Positions 1 through 6,751 of a stretch of DNA of 21,748 nt are shown here, piece after piece. Below the pieces are notes generated by a model. It was given only the letters and a program-made list of their open reading frames with translations, had not been told where the DNA came from and did not search any database. The first letter of the stretch is position 1. The number at the start of each line of letters is the position of its first letter. Position numbers and translations under genes: made by a program. Source of the stretch: Colimorpha sp045642445 (GTDB taxonomy: Bacteria; Bacteroidota; Bacteroidia; Bacteroidales; P3); the NCBI GenBank assembly GCA_045642445.1, contig JAZUIX010000150.1, positions 1 through 21,748 on the forward strand, written 5' to 3'.

Positions 1-86
1 CTTTTCTGGCTTTTTTTACAAAAAAGCCAGATGTAGAGTCATTATTATAAAATCTGAATTTTTTTTTGCAAAAAAATCCAGAAAAG
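1..86. repeat. Nested inverted repeats at the window edge
   Basis: Arms CTGGCTTTTTT (6-16) and AAAAAAGCCAG (20-30) pair perfectly around a 3-nt loop. A second, longer-range pair, CTTTTCTGG (1-9) and CCAGAAAAG (78-86), shares the CTGG with the first, so the two foldings exclude each other. The function is unclear. It could be the end of a transcription unit lying left of the window. No clean U-tract follows the short hairpin on the plus strand. Confidence 0.5.
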
Positions 87-199
87 GAAAGCCCATATTT
101 TTCGGCGTTTTTGTGGACGCCGAAAAACATGGGCTTGGAACTCGGGGTGGTGTTTACTTTTTGCTGCATCGGGCTGGTGATTTGTTTTAAATTTTTATT
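61..199 (-). ncRNA. Candidate leftward small RNA
   Basis: On the minus strand there is TAAATTTGC (210 down to 202), a match to the Bacteroidales -7 box, with a second TAAATTTG just upstream (218 to 211). About 65 nt downstream is a hairpin with 18-nt arms (134-117 and 108-91, one mismatch). A U-rich stretch follows on that strand (90 to 61). Promoter, body and terminator-like end together suggest a transcript of roughly 110-140 nt with no reading frame. I recognise no known RNA family. The parts are seen directly; that they form a gene is inference. Confidence 0.3.
91..134. terminator. Strong hairpin, terminator-like on the minus strand
   Basis: GCCCAT-A-TTTTTCGGCGT (91-108) pairs with ACGCCGAAAAA-C-ATGGGC (117-134), leaving one mismatch and an 8-nt loop. 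Reading leftward, the stem is followed by T-rich sequence (minus strand of 90-61), as in an intrinsic terminator. Reading rightward there is no T-tract until a short TTTACTTTTT about 20 nt later. Confidence 0.5.
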
Positions 200-230
200 T
201 TGCAAATTTACAAATTTATTCTGACCATGT

Positions 231-246
231 AGGCGGAATTCCGCCT
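231..246. promoter_or_regulatory. Perfect 16-bp GC-rich palindrome, operator-like
   Basis: AGGCGGAATTCCGCCT is a perfect palindrome in otherwise AT-rich sequence. It sits about 20-35 bp upstream of the leftward -7-like boxes at 203-218, where a dimeric regulator could contact that promoter. No regulator gene for it is visible in the window. The role as an operator is inference. Confidence 0.35.
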
Positions 247-385
247 CTGAAAAAGGGCCCAAATGACCTGTTTTTGCACTATTCAACACCTTGACACCTC
301 TACATCACAACACACAACAAATAACTGTTTTCATGATACATACACATTAAAAATAATCACACAAAAACTCTCTCAAAAGACACAT

Positions 386-420
386 GCAAAAAAATGACAT
401 TTGCAAGCAAAAAAATGACA
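386..420. repeat. Two 14-nt direct repeats, 21 bp apart
   Basis: GCAAAAAAATGACA occurs at 386-399 and again at 407-420, a period of 21 bp or two helical turns. A related inverted motif (GCCATTTTTTGACA) follows at 424-437. The spacing would place two proteins on one face of the DNA upstream of dnaG. No function can be assigned. Confidence 0.5.
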
Positions 421-530
421 AATGCCATTTTTTGACAATGCAAGATACGCATTTGAACAACGGTGACTGAGATTCTGAAATGTTCCTTTTACAAGTTAAT
501 TTGACCGTTTCAGTGGATTTTTTATTCATA

Positions 531-563
531 CTGACAAAATGTCAGTTTTTTTTTGTATTTTTG
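531..563 (+). promoter_or_regulatory. dnaG promoter with overlapping inverted repeat
   Basis: TATTTTTG at 556-563 matches the Bacteroidales -7 consensus TAnnTTTG exactly and is followed by C. It ends only 9 bp before the dnaG ATG at 573, so a start point at its usual distance would give a leader of only a few nucleotides. Immediately upstream, CTGACA-AAA-TGTCAG (531-545) is a perfect 6-bp-arm inverted repeat where the -33 contact would lie. This is suggestive of repressor control of primase. There is no good TTTG -33 element. Confidence 0.55.
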
Positions 564-572
564 CAAATTGAA

Positions 573-2582
573 ATGATAAACAAGGAGACCATACAACGCA
601 TCATGGATGCCACTCGTATTGAGGAGGTTATAGGTGAATTTGTATCGCTCAAGAAACGTGGTGCCAACCATATAGGTTGCTGTCCGTTCCACAACGAGAA
701 AACACCATCCTTTTATGTCTCGCCCTCCAAAGGCATCTTCAAGTGTTTCGGCTGTGGAAAATCGGGCAACGCAGTGGGCTTTCTGATGGACCACGAGCAC
801 TACACCTATCCCGAAGCATTGCGTTATCTGGCCAACAAGTACAACATTGAGATTGAGGAAGAAAAACTCACCGACGAGCAGAAAGAGCGCCAAAACGAGC
901 GCGACGCACTGTTTCATGTCAGCGAGTTTGCCCAAAAATATTTTGCCGACCTGCTCTATAATGACGAGATGGGACAAGCCATCGGGCTGAGCTATTTCCA
1001 CAACAGGGGCCTCAGCGATGAAATCATCAAGACCTTCGGATTGGGCTACTGTCTGGACGAATGGTCCAACTTTACCGACCACGCCTTGAAAAACGGTTAT
1101 TCCAACGAAGTGTTGGAGAAAACCGGCCTGACCATCTACAAAGAAGGCGGCAAGAAATACGACCGATTCCGTGGACGTGTGATGTTCCCCATCTTCAGCA
1201 TTTCGGGGCGCGTGTTAGGTTTCAGCGGTCGCGTATTGAGCAAAGAAAAACAGGCCGCAAAATATGTCAACTCGCCCGACTCGGACATCTACAACAAAAG
1301 CAACATCCTCTATGGCCTTTACCAGGCAAAGAACGCCATCAGCAAAGCCGAAAAATGCTATCTGGTAGAAGGCAACGTGGACGTAGTGTCCATGCACCAG
1401 TCGGGGGTGTGCAATACGGTGGCCTCGTGCGGCACATCGCTCACCATTGAGCAGATACGCCTCATCAAGCGCTATACACCCAACGTCACAGTGCTGTACG
1501 ACGGCGACAAGGCAGGCATCAAAGCCGCTTTGAGGGCTGTGAACCTGCTGTTTGAAGAGGGAATGCATGTGCGTGTGGTGCTGTTTCCCGATGGCGAGGA
1601 TCCCGACAGCTATGCTCAAAAATACGGTTCCACACAGCTGCAGACCTATCTGCATGACCACGAGGAGAACTTTGTGAAGTTCAAAACCCGCGTGTTGCTT
1701 GAAGATATTCAGAACGACCCCATCCGCAAAGCCGAGGTGCTGAAAGAGATAGTCAACACCATCGCGCTGGTACCCGACATGATAGAGCGGCAGGAATATG
1801 TGGCGCAAACAGCCTTCAAACTGAAAATGCCCGAGCAGGTATTGGCGCAGGAACTGGCCAGAACCATGAGCTCTAATACGCTGAAGGCATGGAAAGAAGA
1901 AGCCAAACAGCAACAGCAAGCCAACCCCACAGGACAACAGGCTCAGGCGCCTGAAGCGGACTATGTGCCCGAGGAGATTGGTCCCACACCCATCGCCCCT
2001 CCGCAAATACTGCCCAATGAACATCCCGCAGAATACCAAGAGAAGCAACTGATAAGCCTCCTTGTGAGATTTGGCAGTAAAGAACTGCCCCAAGAACTCT
2101 TGGACGACAGCGACAACAAAGTGCTGGTAAACTGCTCTGTTGCCGACATCATCGTGAGCGAAATCACTGGAGACGAGCTCACTTTTGACAATCCTACCTA
2201 CCAAAAGATTTTCGACCTGTACAAAGAAGCCATCACCAACAATACCAACCTTCCTGATGCCAACTTCTTTGCCATGCACGAAGACCAAACAATACACAAC
2301 ACAGCCCTCTCGCTGATGATGGACACCCACTCGGTCAGCAAAGAATGGCGAAAACGGTATTCTATCATCGTGCCCTCCATCGAAGACCACCTCCAGACCG
2401 ACATGGAGGAATCCATACTGTCTTTCAAACAAAAAAAATTAGACAAACTTCTTGAAAACAACGCATTCCAATTGAGAGAATGCACCAACGACGACGACAG
2501 CATCATACTCATGTCCGAGCGCAATCAGTTGATAGAGCTGCGACAAAAAGTGTGCGAACAACTAAGAAGAATAGTCATTTAA
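573..2582 (+). CDS. dnaG: DNA primase DnaG
   Basis: Synthesises the RNA primers for DNA replication at the fork with the DnaB helicase. The 669-residue product has the three expected parts. The N-terminal CHC2 zinc finger has C37, H40, C58 and C61 in the spacing C-x2-H-x17-C-x2-C. The central catalytic core with its TOPRIM fold has E266 in YLVEG and the metal-binding D310 and D312 in DGDKAG. The less conserved C-terminal helicase-binding region follows a Gln/Pro-rich linker around residues 435-470. The reading frame stays open upstream to 480, but the family-like N-terminus begins at MINKETIQ (573) and the promoter box lies at 556-563, so the longer start is rejected. The next gene follows after 9 bp, suggesting co-transcription. 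Confidence 0.96.
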   Translation: MINKETIQRIMDATRIEEVIGEFVSLKKRGANHIGCCPFHNEKTPSFYVSPSKGIFKCFGCGKSGNAVGFLMDHEHYTYPEALRYLANKYNIEIEEEKLTDEQKERQNERDALFHVSEFAQKYFADLLYNDEMGQAIGLSYFHNRGLSDEIIKTFGLGYCLDEWSNFTDHALKNGYSNEVLEKTGLTIYKEGGKKYDRFRGRVMFPIFSISGRVLGFSGRVLSKEKQAAKYVNSPDSDIYNKSNILYGLYQAKNAISKAEKCYLVEGNVDVVSMHQSGVCNTVASCGTSLTIEQIRLIKRYTPNVTVLYDGDKAGIKAALRAVNLLFEEGMHVRVVLFPDGEDPDSYAQKYGSTQLQTYLHDHEENFVKFKTRVLLEDIQNDPIRKAEVLKEIVNTIALVPDMIERQEYVAQTAFKLKMPEQVLAQELARTMSSNTLKAWKEEAKQQQQANPTGQQAQAPEADYVPEEIGPTPIAPPQILPNEHPAEYQEKQLISLLVRFGSKELPQELLDDSDNKVLVNCSVADIIVSEITGDELTFDNPTYQKIFDLYKEAITNNTNLPDANFFAMHEDQTIHNTALSLMMDTHSVSKEWRKRYSIIVPSIEDHLQTDMEESILSFKQKKLDKLLENNAFQLRECTNDDDSIILMSERNQLIELRQKVCEQLRRIVI

Positions 2583-2591
2583 GTATTCATA

Positions 2592-3875
2592 ATGGATATG
2601 GACATATCGACATTAAAACTGAGATACGGCATCATTGGCAATGACCCCAAGTTGTTGCTGGCATTGAACAAAGCCATCCAAGTGGCTCCGACAGACCTGA
2701 GCATACTCATCAATGGTGAGAGCGGCGTGGGTAAAGACGTTTTCTCGCGAATCATACACGAGAACAGTCTCCGAAAGCACGTCAAACAGGGCAACGGACT
2801 CATCTCTGTCAACTGTGGCGCCATTCCCGAAGGCACAATCGAAAGCGAACTCTTCGGTCATGTAAAAGGAGCTTTTACGGGTGCCGACAAAAATCGCAAA
2901 GGATACTTTGAAGAAGCCGATGGTGGCACCATCTTCCTCGATGAAATCGGCGAACTGCCACTATCCATGCAGGTCAAACTACTGCGTGTGCTTGAAAATG
3001 GCGAAATCATCCCCGTAGGTTCTTCTACAGCACTAAAGGTGAACGTGCGCATTGTTGCCGCCACCAACATCGACCTTGTGGCCGCCGTGCGCAACGGCCA
3101 TTTCAGAGAAGACCTCTACTACCGTCTGCAACAGATATCCATATATATTCCCCCGCTGCGCGAACGCAAAGAAGACATCCCCTTGCTCTTTAGGAAATTT
3201 TCTTCCGACGTGGCCGAGAAATACCACATGCCCCCCATCATGCTGTCGGAAGACGCACGAGAATACCTGATGCACTATCCTTGGTACGGCAACATTCGCG
3301 AACTGAAGAATGTGACAGAACAGATATCGGTAGTGGAAACCGAACGCAACATCACCCGCAACATTCTGGAAAACTATCTCAATTATGTGCCTGAAGAGAA
3401 AATGCCGACCCTCGTAGGCGGCCATTTTAATGGCAATGGAGGCTCCACATCCATCACCGATAGGGAATTATTGCTCAAAGCATTGTCTATGGGACAAATG
3501 ATTAGCGAGATGCGCAACGAGATCAACGACCTCAGACAAGCTGTGGCACAATTGGCACAAGGTTCTCCTCTCAGCACTGTCTCCCAACCTCAACCCGAAC
3601 ACATCAACTATCCCTATATCGAGCAGACCCACCCTCAACAAGAGTCCGCTTTCCACGTCATCAGTCCGACCAACGACGAGGCTCAACCCGAAGACGATTT
3701 TCAGGATTCCGAAGTGGTTGAAGACGAACCTCTGGCCTTGGAAGACCGTGAAAAAAGGGCCATCATCCTCGCATTACAACGACATGGAGGCAAACGGACT
3801 CCTGCCGCCATGGAGTTGCACATCAGCGAACGCACCCTATACCGCAAAATCAAAGAGTACGATATTGAGTTGTGA
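2592..3875 (+). CDS. Sigma-54-type AAA+ transcriptional activator, no receiver domain
   Basis: An enhancer-binding-protein-type regulator that should use ATP to remodel RNA polymerase carrying sigma-54. The 427-residue protein starts almost directly with the AAA+ module: Walker A GESGVGKD at 42-49, the sigma-54 contact loop GAFTGA at 93-98, Walker B FLDEIGE with D117 and E118, then the FREDLYYRL segment of the sensor region. A Gln/Pro-rich, acidic linker (about 290-380) leads to a C-terminal Fis-type helix-turn-helix at about 388-427 (KRTPAAMELHISERTLYRKI). There is no N-terminal receiver, PAS or GAF domain, so the signal input is not visible. It lies 9 bp after dnaG. Its stop codon is the first unit of a GTGA heptad array. 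The targets are unknown; no convincing sigma-54 promoter was seen in the intergenic regions. Confidence 0.92.
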   Translation: MDMDISTLKLRYGIIGNDPKLLLALNKAIQVAPTDLSILINGESGVGKDVFSRIIHENSLRKHVKQGNGLISVNCGAIPEGTIESELFGHVKGAFTGADKNRKGYFEEADGGTIFLDEIGELPLSMQVKLLRVLENGEIIPVGSSTALKVNVRIVAATNIDLVAAVRNGHFREDLYYRLQQISIYIPPLRERKEDIPLLFRKFSSDVAEKYHMPPIMLSEDAREYLMHYPWYGNIRELKNVTEQISVVETERNITRNILENYLNYVPEEKMPTLVGGHFNGNGGSTSITDRELLLKALSMGQMISEMRNEINDLRQAVAQLAQGSPLSTVSQPQPEHINYPYIEQTHPQQESAFHVISPTNDEAQPEDDFQDSEVVEDEPLALEDREKRAIILALQRHGGKRTPAAMELHISERTLYRKIKEYDIEL

Positions 3876-3896
3876 GTTGTGAAATGTGAATAGTGA
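3872..3896. repeat. Heptad-repeat element A (half element)
   Basis: GTGA cores start at 3872, 3879, 3886 and 3893, exactly 7 nt apart. The first core overlaps the TGA stop (3873-3875) of the sigma-54 activator gene. No TCAC arm follows. It belongs with the arrays at 8154, 9282, 12562 and 16489. Confidence 0.75.
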
Positions 3897-3934
3897 ATGG
3901 GGAAAAGTTACCTTTTTATTTTCAATTCTAATTT

Positions 3935-5206
3935 TTGAATACTAACGATTTACATATCACCCTACCGACTTCTAAAAGTCTGAGCAACCGATGGCTGGTG
4001 TTAAACCATCTCTTAGGCGGACCGTTTGTATTGCACAATTTGTCGAAAGCGGATGACACCGTGTTACTTCAATCACTTCTCGACCAACTTCAACACAAAA
4101 ACGGCACCGTGTTCTATTGTGGCAATGCCGGCACCGTGGCGCGTTTCATGCTGGCCATATTGGCCATCACCCCCGGTCAATGGTTAATCACCGGAGACAA
4201 TCGACTTAAAGCCCGTCCCATAGCACCGCTTGTCGATTCTTTACGCAACATGGGTTGCAAAATTGAATATACCGAAAAAGAAAACCATCTGCCCGTATCC
4301 ATCATCGGGTCGGTGCCTCAACGAAAAATGGCAGAGGTGGACCCATCGGCAAGCAGCCAGTTTGTTTCAGCACTTCTTTTGATTGGCACAGTGTTGCCCA
4401 ATGGCATTACGGTGACACTCACCGACCGAGCTTCATCTCGTCCCTATATTGAGATGACCCTCAGTGTACTCAAACAAGCCGGTTTCGACACCTATACCAG
4501 CAGCAACAACCGCGTATACCGTGTTGGGAACCGTATCCCTACACTTCAAACGCGGAACAGAGTCATCAATATTGAGCAAGACTGGTCTTCGGCATCATAC
4601 GTCTACGCTGCAGCCGCCCTATTACCCAACATAAGATTCCGAATGCAAGGGTTATCTATCACCAATTCAATACAAGGCGACAAAGTAGTTGCAGACATTT
4701 TCAAACAGCTCGGGGTATCCACCAAAGAGGTGCGTTCGCCCTACCGCAAAGAGGTGCGTTCCGTCATAATAGAAGGCACGGGACGTTTTGAAAAAAATCT
4801 CGAATACAACTTTATTGACTGCCCAGACCTACTGCCCGCTGTTTTAGTCACTTGTGCCGCTTTGGGAGTGAAAGCAAAACTCAAAGGTGTGAAAAATCTT
4901 CGTATTAAAGAGTCGGACCGGCTGAAAGCACTGCAGACCGAACTGGGCAAAATGAATGGCAAAATGACTTTCACCTCTACCGAAGCCCGCATAACCCCCT
5001 CCGAGCTACGTCCGTCAGAAACCGTATGCACTTACAACGACCATCGTATAGCCATGTCGTTTGGTATACTCTCCCTCAAATTTCCCGAGATAGTCATCGA
5101 TGCGCCCGAACAAGTGAGCAAATCTTTTCCCGACTTCTGGGAACAAATCACACAAATCCGTAAAGAATCAGCCCGACAACACCCGAACAAAGAATCAGCA
5201 TTATAG
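3935..5206 (+). CDS. aroA: 3-phosphoshikimate 1-carboxyvinyltransferase (EPSP synthase)
   Basis: Transfers the enolpyruvyl group of phosphoenolpyruvate to shikimate-3-phosphate, the sixth step of the shikimate pathway in the cytoplasm. Family motifs run through the 423 residues: LPTSKSLSNR (10-19), GNAGTVAR (63-70), the DPSASSQFVSALL segment (136-148), DCPDLLPA (295-302), RIKESDRL (323-330) and YNDHRIAMS (367-375). The start is TTG: an in-frame TAA sits at 3929-3931 and no ATG or GTG precedes the first conserved motif. The N-terminus is about ten residues shorter than I expect for this family. Residues 264-279 contain an 8-residue tandem duplication (KEVRSPYR, KEVRS). The last 59 bp overlap the convergent chromate transporter gene. 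Confidence 0.94.
   Translation: MNTNDLHITLPTSKSLSNRWLVLNHLLGGPFVLHNLSKADDTVLLQSLLDQLQHKNGTVFYCGNAGTVARFMLAILAITPGQWLITGDNRLKARPIAPLVDSLRNMGCKIEYTEKENHLPVSIIGSVPQRKMAEVDPSASSQFVSALLLIGTVLPNGITVTLTDRASSRPYIEMTLSVLKQAGFDTYTSSNNRVYRVGNRIPTLQTRNRVINIEQDWSSASYVYAAAALLPNIRFRMQGLSITNSIQGDKVVADIFKQLGVSTKEVRSPYRKEVRSVIIEGTGRFEKNLEYNFIDCPDLLPAVLVTCAALGVKAKLKGVKNLRIKESDRLKALQTELGKMNGKMTFTSTEARITPSELRPSETVCTYNDHRIAMSFGILSLKFPEIVIDAPEQVSKSFPDFWEQITQIRKESARQHPNKESAL
4723..4761 (+). repeat. 24-bp in-frame tandem duplication inside aroA
   Basis: CAAAGAGGTGCGTTC is found at 4723-4737 and again at 4747-4761, a period of 24 bp or eight codons. The protein reads KEVRSPYR followed by KEVRS. It looks like a slippage or unequal-exchange duplication that kept the frame. 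Confidence 0.75.
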
Positions 5207-5723
5207 GGCTCTTCTTTTTCATCGACAGCACAAAAACCACAACAAAAATAGCCACACTTGCCACAAACTGAAGGTTCCACCCCGGCATTCCAAAACTCTC
5301 AACCGAAAGCAGCTGTAAAGCTGCTGCCGCTATCAATCCTACAACAGCCATTCTTAACACCCGGAACATTCCTACCACACGTTTGTTGTTGCCAAAATGG
5401 CGCATAAATCTGACAGCCAAAACCATCAATACGACAGGGAGCAAAACCACTGCAAATGACGCCAACAGTGAGCCACAAACAGCCCAAGAAGTGCCATAAC
5501 CCGCATTCAACACCGCCGTGTAACCTGTATAGGTGGCAGTATTGATGCCAATAGGGCCCGGTGTCATTTGACTGATGGCCAACACATCTGTAAACTCTTG
5601 TGAAGTAAGCCAATGATGATTCACAGTCATCTCATTTTGAATAAGAGCAACCATGGAATACCCGCCCCCAAACGTAAAGAGGCCTATTTTCAAAAACGTC
5701 CAAAATAATTCTGCGAAAATCAT
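5148..5723 (-). CDS. Chromate transporter, half-size CHR protein (second of pair)
   Basis: Inner-membrane protein of the CHR family, thought to export chromate; half-size members work as pairs. The 191-residue product opens with ELFWTFLKIGLFTFGGGYSMV, keeps the family-like QMTPGPIGIN segment, and has several hydrophobic spans plus a last membrane segment (ILCSGVVGLILYGFV) at the very end. ATG at 5723 is chosen because it aligns with the start of the paralogue upstream (M-x3-ELFWTF). A TTG at 5732 overlapping the previous stop is the alternative. The stop lies 59 bp inside the 3' end of aroA on the other strand. True substrate unknown. Confidence 0.88.
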   Translation of the reverse strand: MIFAELFWTFLKIGLFTFGGGYSMVALIQNEMTVNHHWLTSQEFTDVLAISQMTPGPIGINTATYTGYTAVLNAGYGTSWAVCGSLLASFAVVLLPVVLMVLAVRFMRHFGNNKRVVGMFRVLRMAVVGLIAAAALQLLSVESFGMPGWNLQFVASVAIFVVVFVLSMKKKSPIMLILCSGVVGLILYGFV

Positions 5724-5728
5724 CTGTC

Positions 5729-6262
5729 TCAATTATCAAAAAAAGAATAGATGAACCCCAGCAAAGCTGCTGCCAAAATAACAAAAATTGGATTCACATC
5801 AAACAACCATATCAACAAAGCTGAAACCACAGGTATCCACACTGTCCGCCATCCAAGTTTGGCAGATTTTGCCAAATTGAACACAGGAGCCGCAATCAAT
5901 GCCACAACGGCAGGTCTCACCCCCATAAAAAAATGTTCCACAAACTCGTTTCCACGAAACTGACGGAAAAACATTGCCAACAAAATTATGAAGATAATCG
6001 GCATAATGATGTTGCCCACAATTGCCGACAAAGCCCCCATAAACCCCAACAACCTATAGCCCACTCCTGTAGCCATATTGACCGCCAAAACGCCTGGCAT
6101 AGACTGAGATAAAGCCAATTGGTCAAGAAACTCTTCACGGCTCATCCAACCTTTTTTATCCACCAGCTCCCGCTCCATCAGCGGCACCATGGCATAGCCT
6201 CCGCCAATAGTAAAAGTACCTATTTTAAAAAAAGTCCAAAAAAGTTCACAATATTTTACCAT
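5729..6262 (-). CDS. Chromate transporter, half-size CHR protein (first of pair)
   Basis: Partner of the gene at 5148-5723 and clearly its paralogue: CELFWTFFKIGTFTIGGGYAMV at the N-terminus, SQSMPGVLAVN where the partner has SQMTPGPIGIN, and a similar number of hydrophobic segments in 177 residues. Half-size CHR pairs are known to act together in anion export. ATG at 6262 is preferred; the GTG directly before it (6265) is possible. The second gene follows after 5 bp, so they form one transcript. It is divergent from yajC, sharing a 60-bp spacer with an inverted repeat. Confidence 0.88.
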   Translation of the reverse strand: MVKYCELFWTFFKIGTFTIGGGYAMVPLMERELVDKKGWMSREEFLDQLALSQSMPGVLAVNMATGVGYRLLGFMGALSAIVGNIIMPIIFIILLAMFFRQFRGNEFVEHFFMGVRPAVVALIAAPVFNLAKSAKLGWRTVWIPVVSALLIWLFDVNPIFVILAAALLGFIYSFFDN

Positions 6263-6267
6263 CACCT

Positions 6268-6292
6268 ACGTTATATTTAATCTTAATAACGT
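6268..6292. promoter_or_regulatory. Inverted repeat in the divergent chromate-transporter / yajC spacer
   Basis: ACGTTAT (6268-6274) and ATAACGT (6286-6292) are perfect 7-bp arms separated by 11 bp in the only spacer between the leftward transporter pair and rightward yajC. The geometry fits a dimeric regulator serving one or both directions. No regulator gene is adjacent. Confidence 0.35.
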
Positions 6293-6322
6293 CAAAAACG
6301 CATAAATTATTGTTTTAAAAAT

Positions 6323-6613
6323 ATGATTCTATTAGCTATCTCCAAAGGAATGAAGACAATCATCATGATTGTTGCCATGATTGTAGTGTTTTATCTTTTC
6401 CTCATCCGCCCTCAGAACCAGGAGGCCAAAAAGGAGGCCGAATACCGCGACAGTCTGAAATCCGGTGACAAAGTGATGACTGCCACGGGCATCCATGGCA
6501 CCATTGCCAGCACTGGTGCGGGTTTCGTAATGCTTGAGATTGCCCCCAACACCCAAATCAAAGTGGCAAAATCAGCCATCCAGCCTATTCCAACCGTCCA
6601 AAAAAAGAAATAA
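6323..6613 (+). CDS. yajC: Sec translocon accessory protein YajC
   Basis: Small inner-membrane protein associated with SecDF and the Sec translocon. The 96-residue product has one membrane span at about residues 11-28 (TIIMIVAMIVVFYLFLI), the family signature FLIRPQNQEAKKEAEYRDSL directly after it, and the soluble domain with GDKVMTATGIHGTI. The length is typical. It stands alone: the transporter genes run the other way and the efflux operon begins 138 bp downstream with its own promoter box. SecDF is not in the window. Confidence 0.94.
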   Translation: MILLAISKGMKTIIMIVAMIVVFYLFLIRPQNQEAKKEAEYRDSLKSGDKVMTATGIHGTIASTGAGFVMLEIAPNTQIKVAKSAIQPIPTVQKKK

Positions 6614-6624
6614 TGTATATTTTA

Positions 6625-6662
6625 TATGCCAAGAAGTGTCGATATTGATAATTTTTGGCATA
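6625..6662. promoter_or_regulatory. 8-bp inverted repeat upstream of the efflux operon
   Basis: TATGCCAA (6625-6632) and TTGGCATA (6655-6662) are perfect arms with 22 bp between them, in the spacer between yajC and tolC and about 40 bp before the tolC -7 box. No T-tract follows, so a terminator is less likely than a binding site. The spacing is wide for one dimer, hence the low confidence. Confidence 0.35.
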
Positions 6663-6701
6663 GAACTTGCAGAGGTATAGTCGTATTCACGGCTAACTAT
6701 A

Positions 6702-6709
6702 TATTTTTG
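6702..6709 (+). promoter_or_regulatory. -7 promoter box of the efflux operon
   Basis: TATTTTTG matches the Bacteroidales -7 consensus TAnnTTTG and lies 42 bp before the tolC ATG. No clear TTTG -33 element is found 19-21 bp upstream. It is the only full match in the 138-bp spacer. Confidence 0.45.
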
Positions 6710-6751
6710 GTACAACCACTTAAATCGTGCAAATATAAAGTAATTATTAAT

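Larger units (their letters stand above)
1..572. other. Gene-free leader region upstream of dnaG
   Basis: No convincing protein gene lies in these 572 bases. The stretch is AT-rich and holds several structured elements described separately: nested inverted repeats at 1-86, an 18-bp-arm hairpin at 91-134, a leftward promoter-like box at 203-218, a 16-bp palindrome at 231-246, a pair of 14-nt direct repeats at 386-420 and the dnaG promoter at 531-563. A 60-codon reading frame on the minus strand (347-529) is mostly a translation of the direct repeats and was rejected. Confidence 0.7.

Noticed and set aside
347..529. 60-codon minus-strand frame upstream of dnaG
   Set aside because: It is Phe/Cys-rich and mostly a translation of the repeated GCAAAAAAATGACA motif, with no recognisable domain.
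480..572. N-terminal extension of dnaG from an upstream ATG
   Set aside because: The extra 31 residues are hydrophobic low-complexity sequence read through the -7 box and inverted repeat; the family-like N-terminus starts at 573.
1215..2432. Long (405 codon) minus-strand frame inside dnaG
   Set aside because: It lies antisense to a well-supported gene, has a mosaic composition without motifs, and is explained by codon bias of the real strand.
3544..3562. Possible sigma-54 promoter (TGGCAC) near the activator
   Set aside because: The match lies within the activator coding region and lacks the TTGC half at the right spacing.
6626..6751. N-terminal extension of the tolC-like gene
   Set aside because: It contains the -7 box and inverted repeat, and the true start is set by the signal peptide at 6752.
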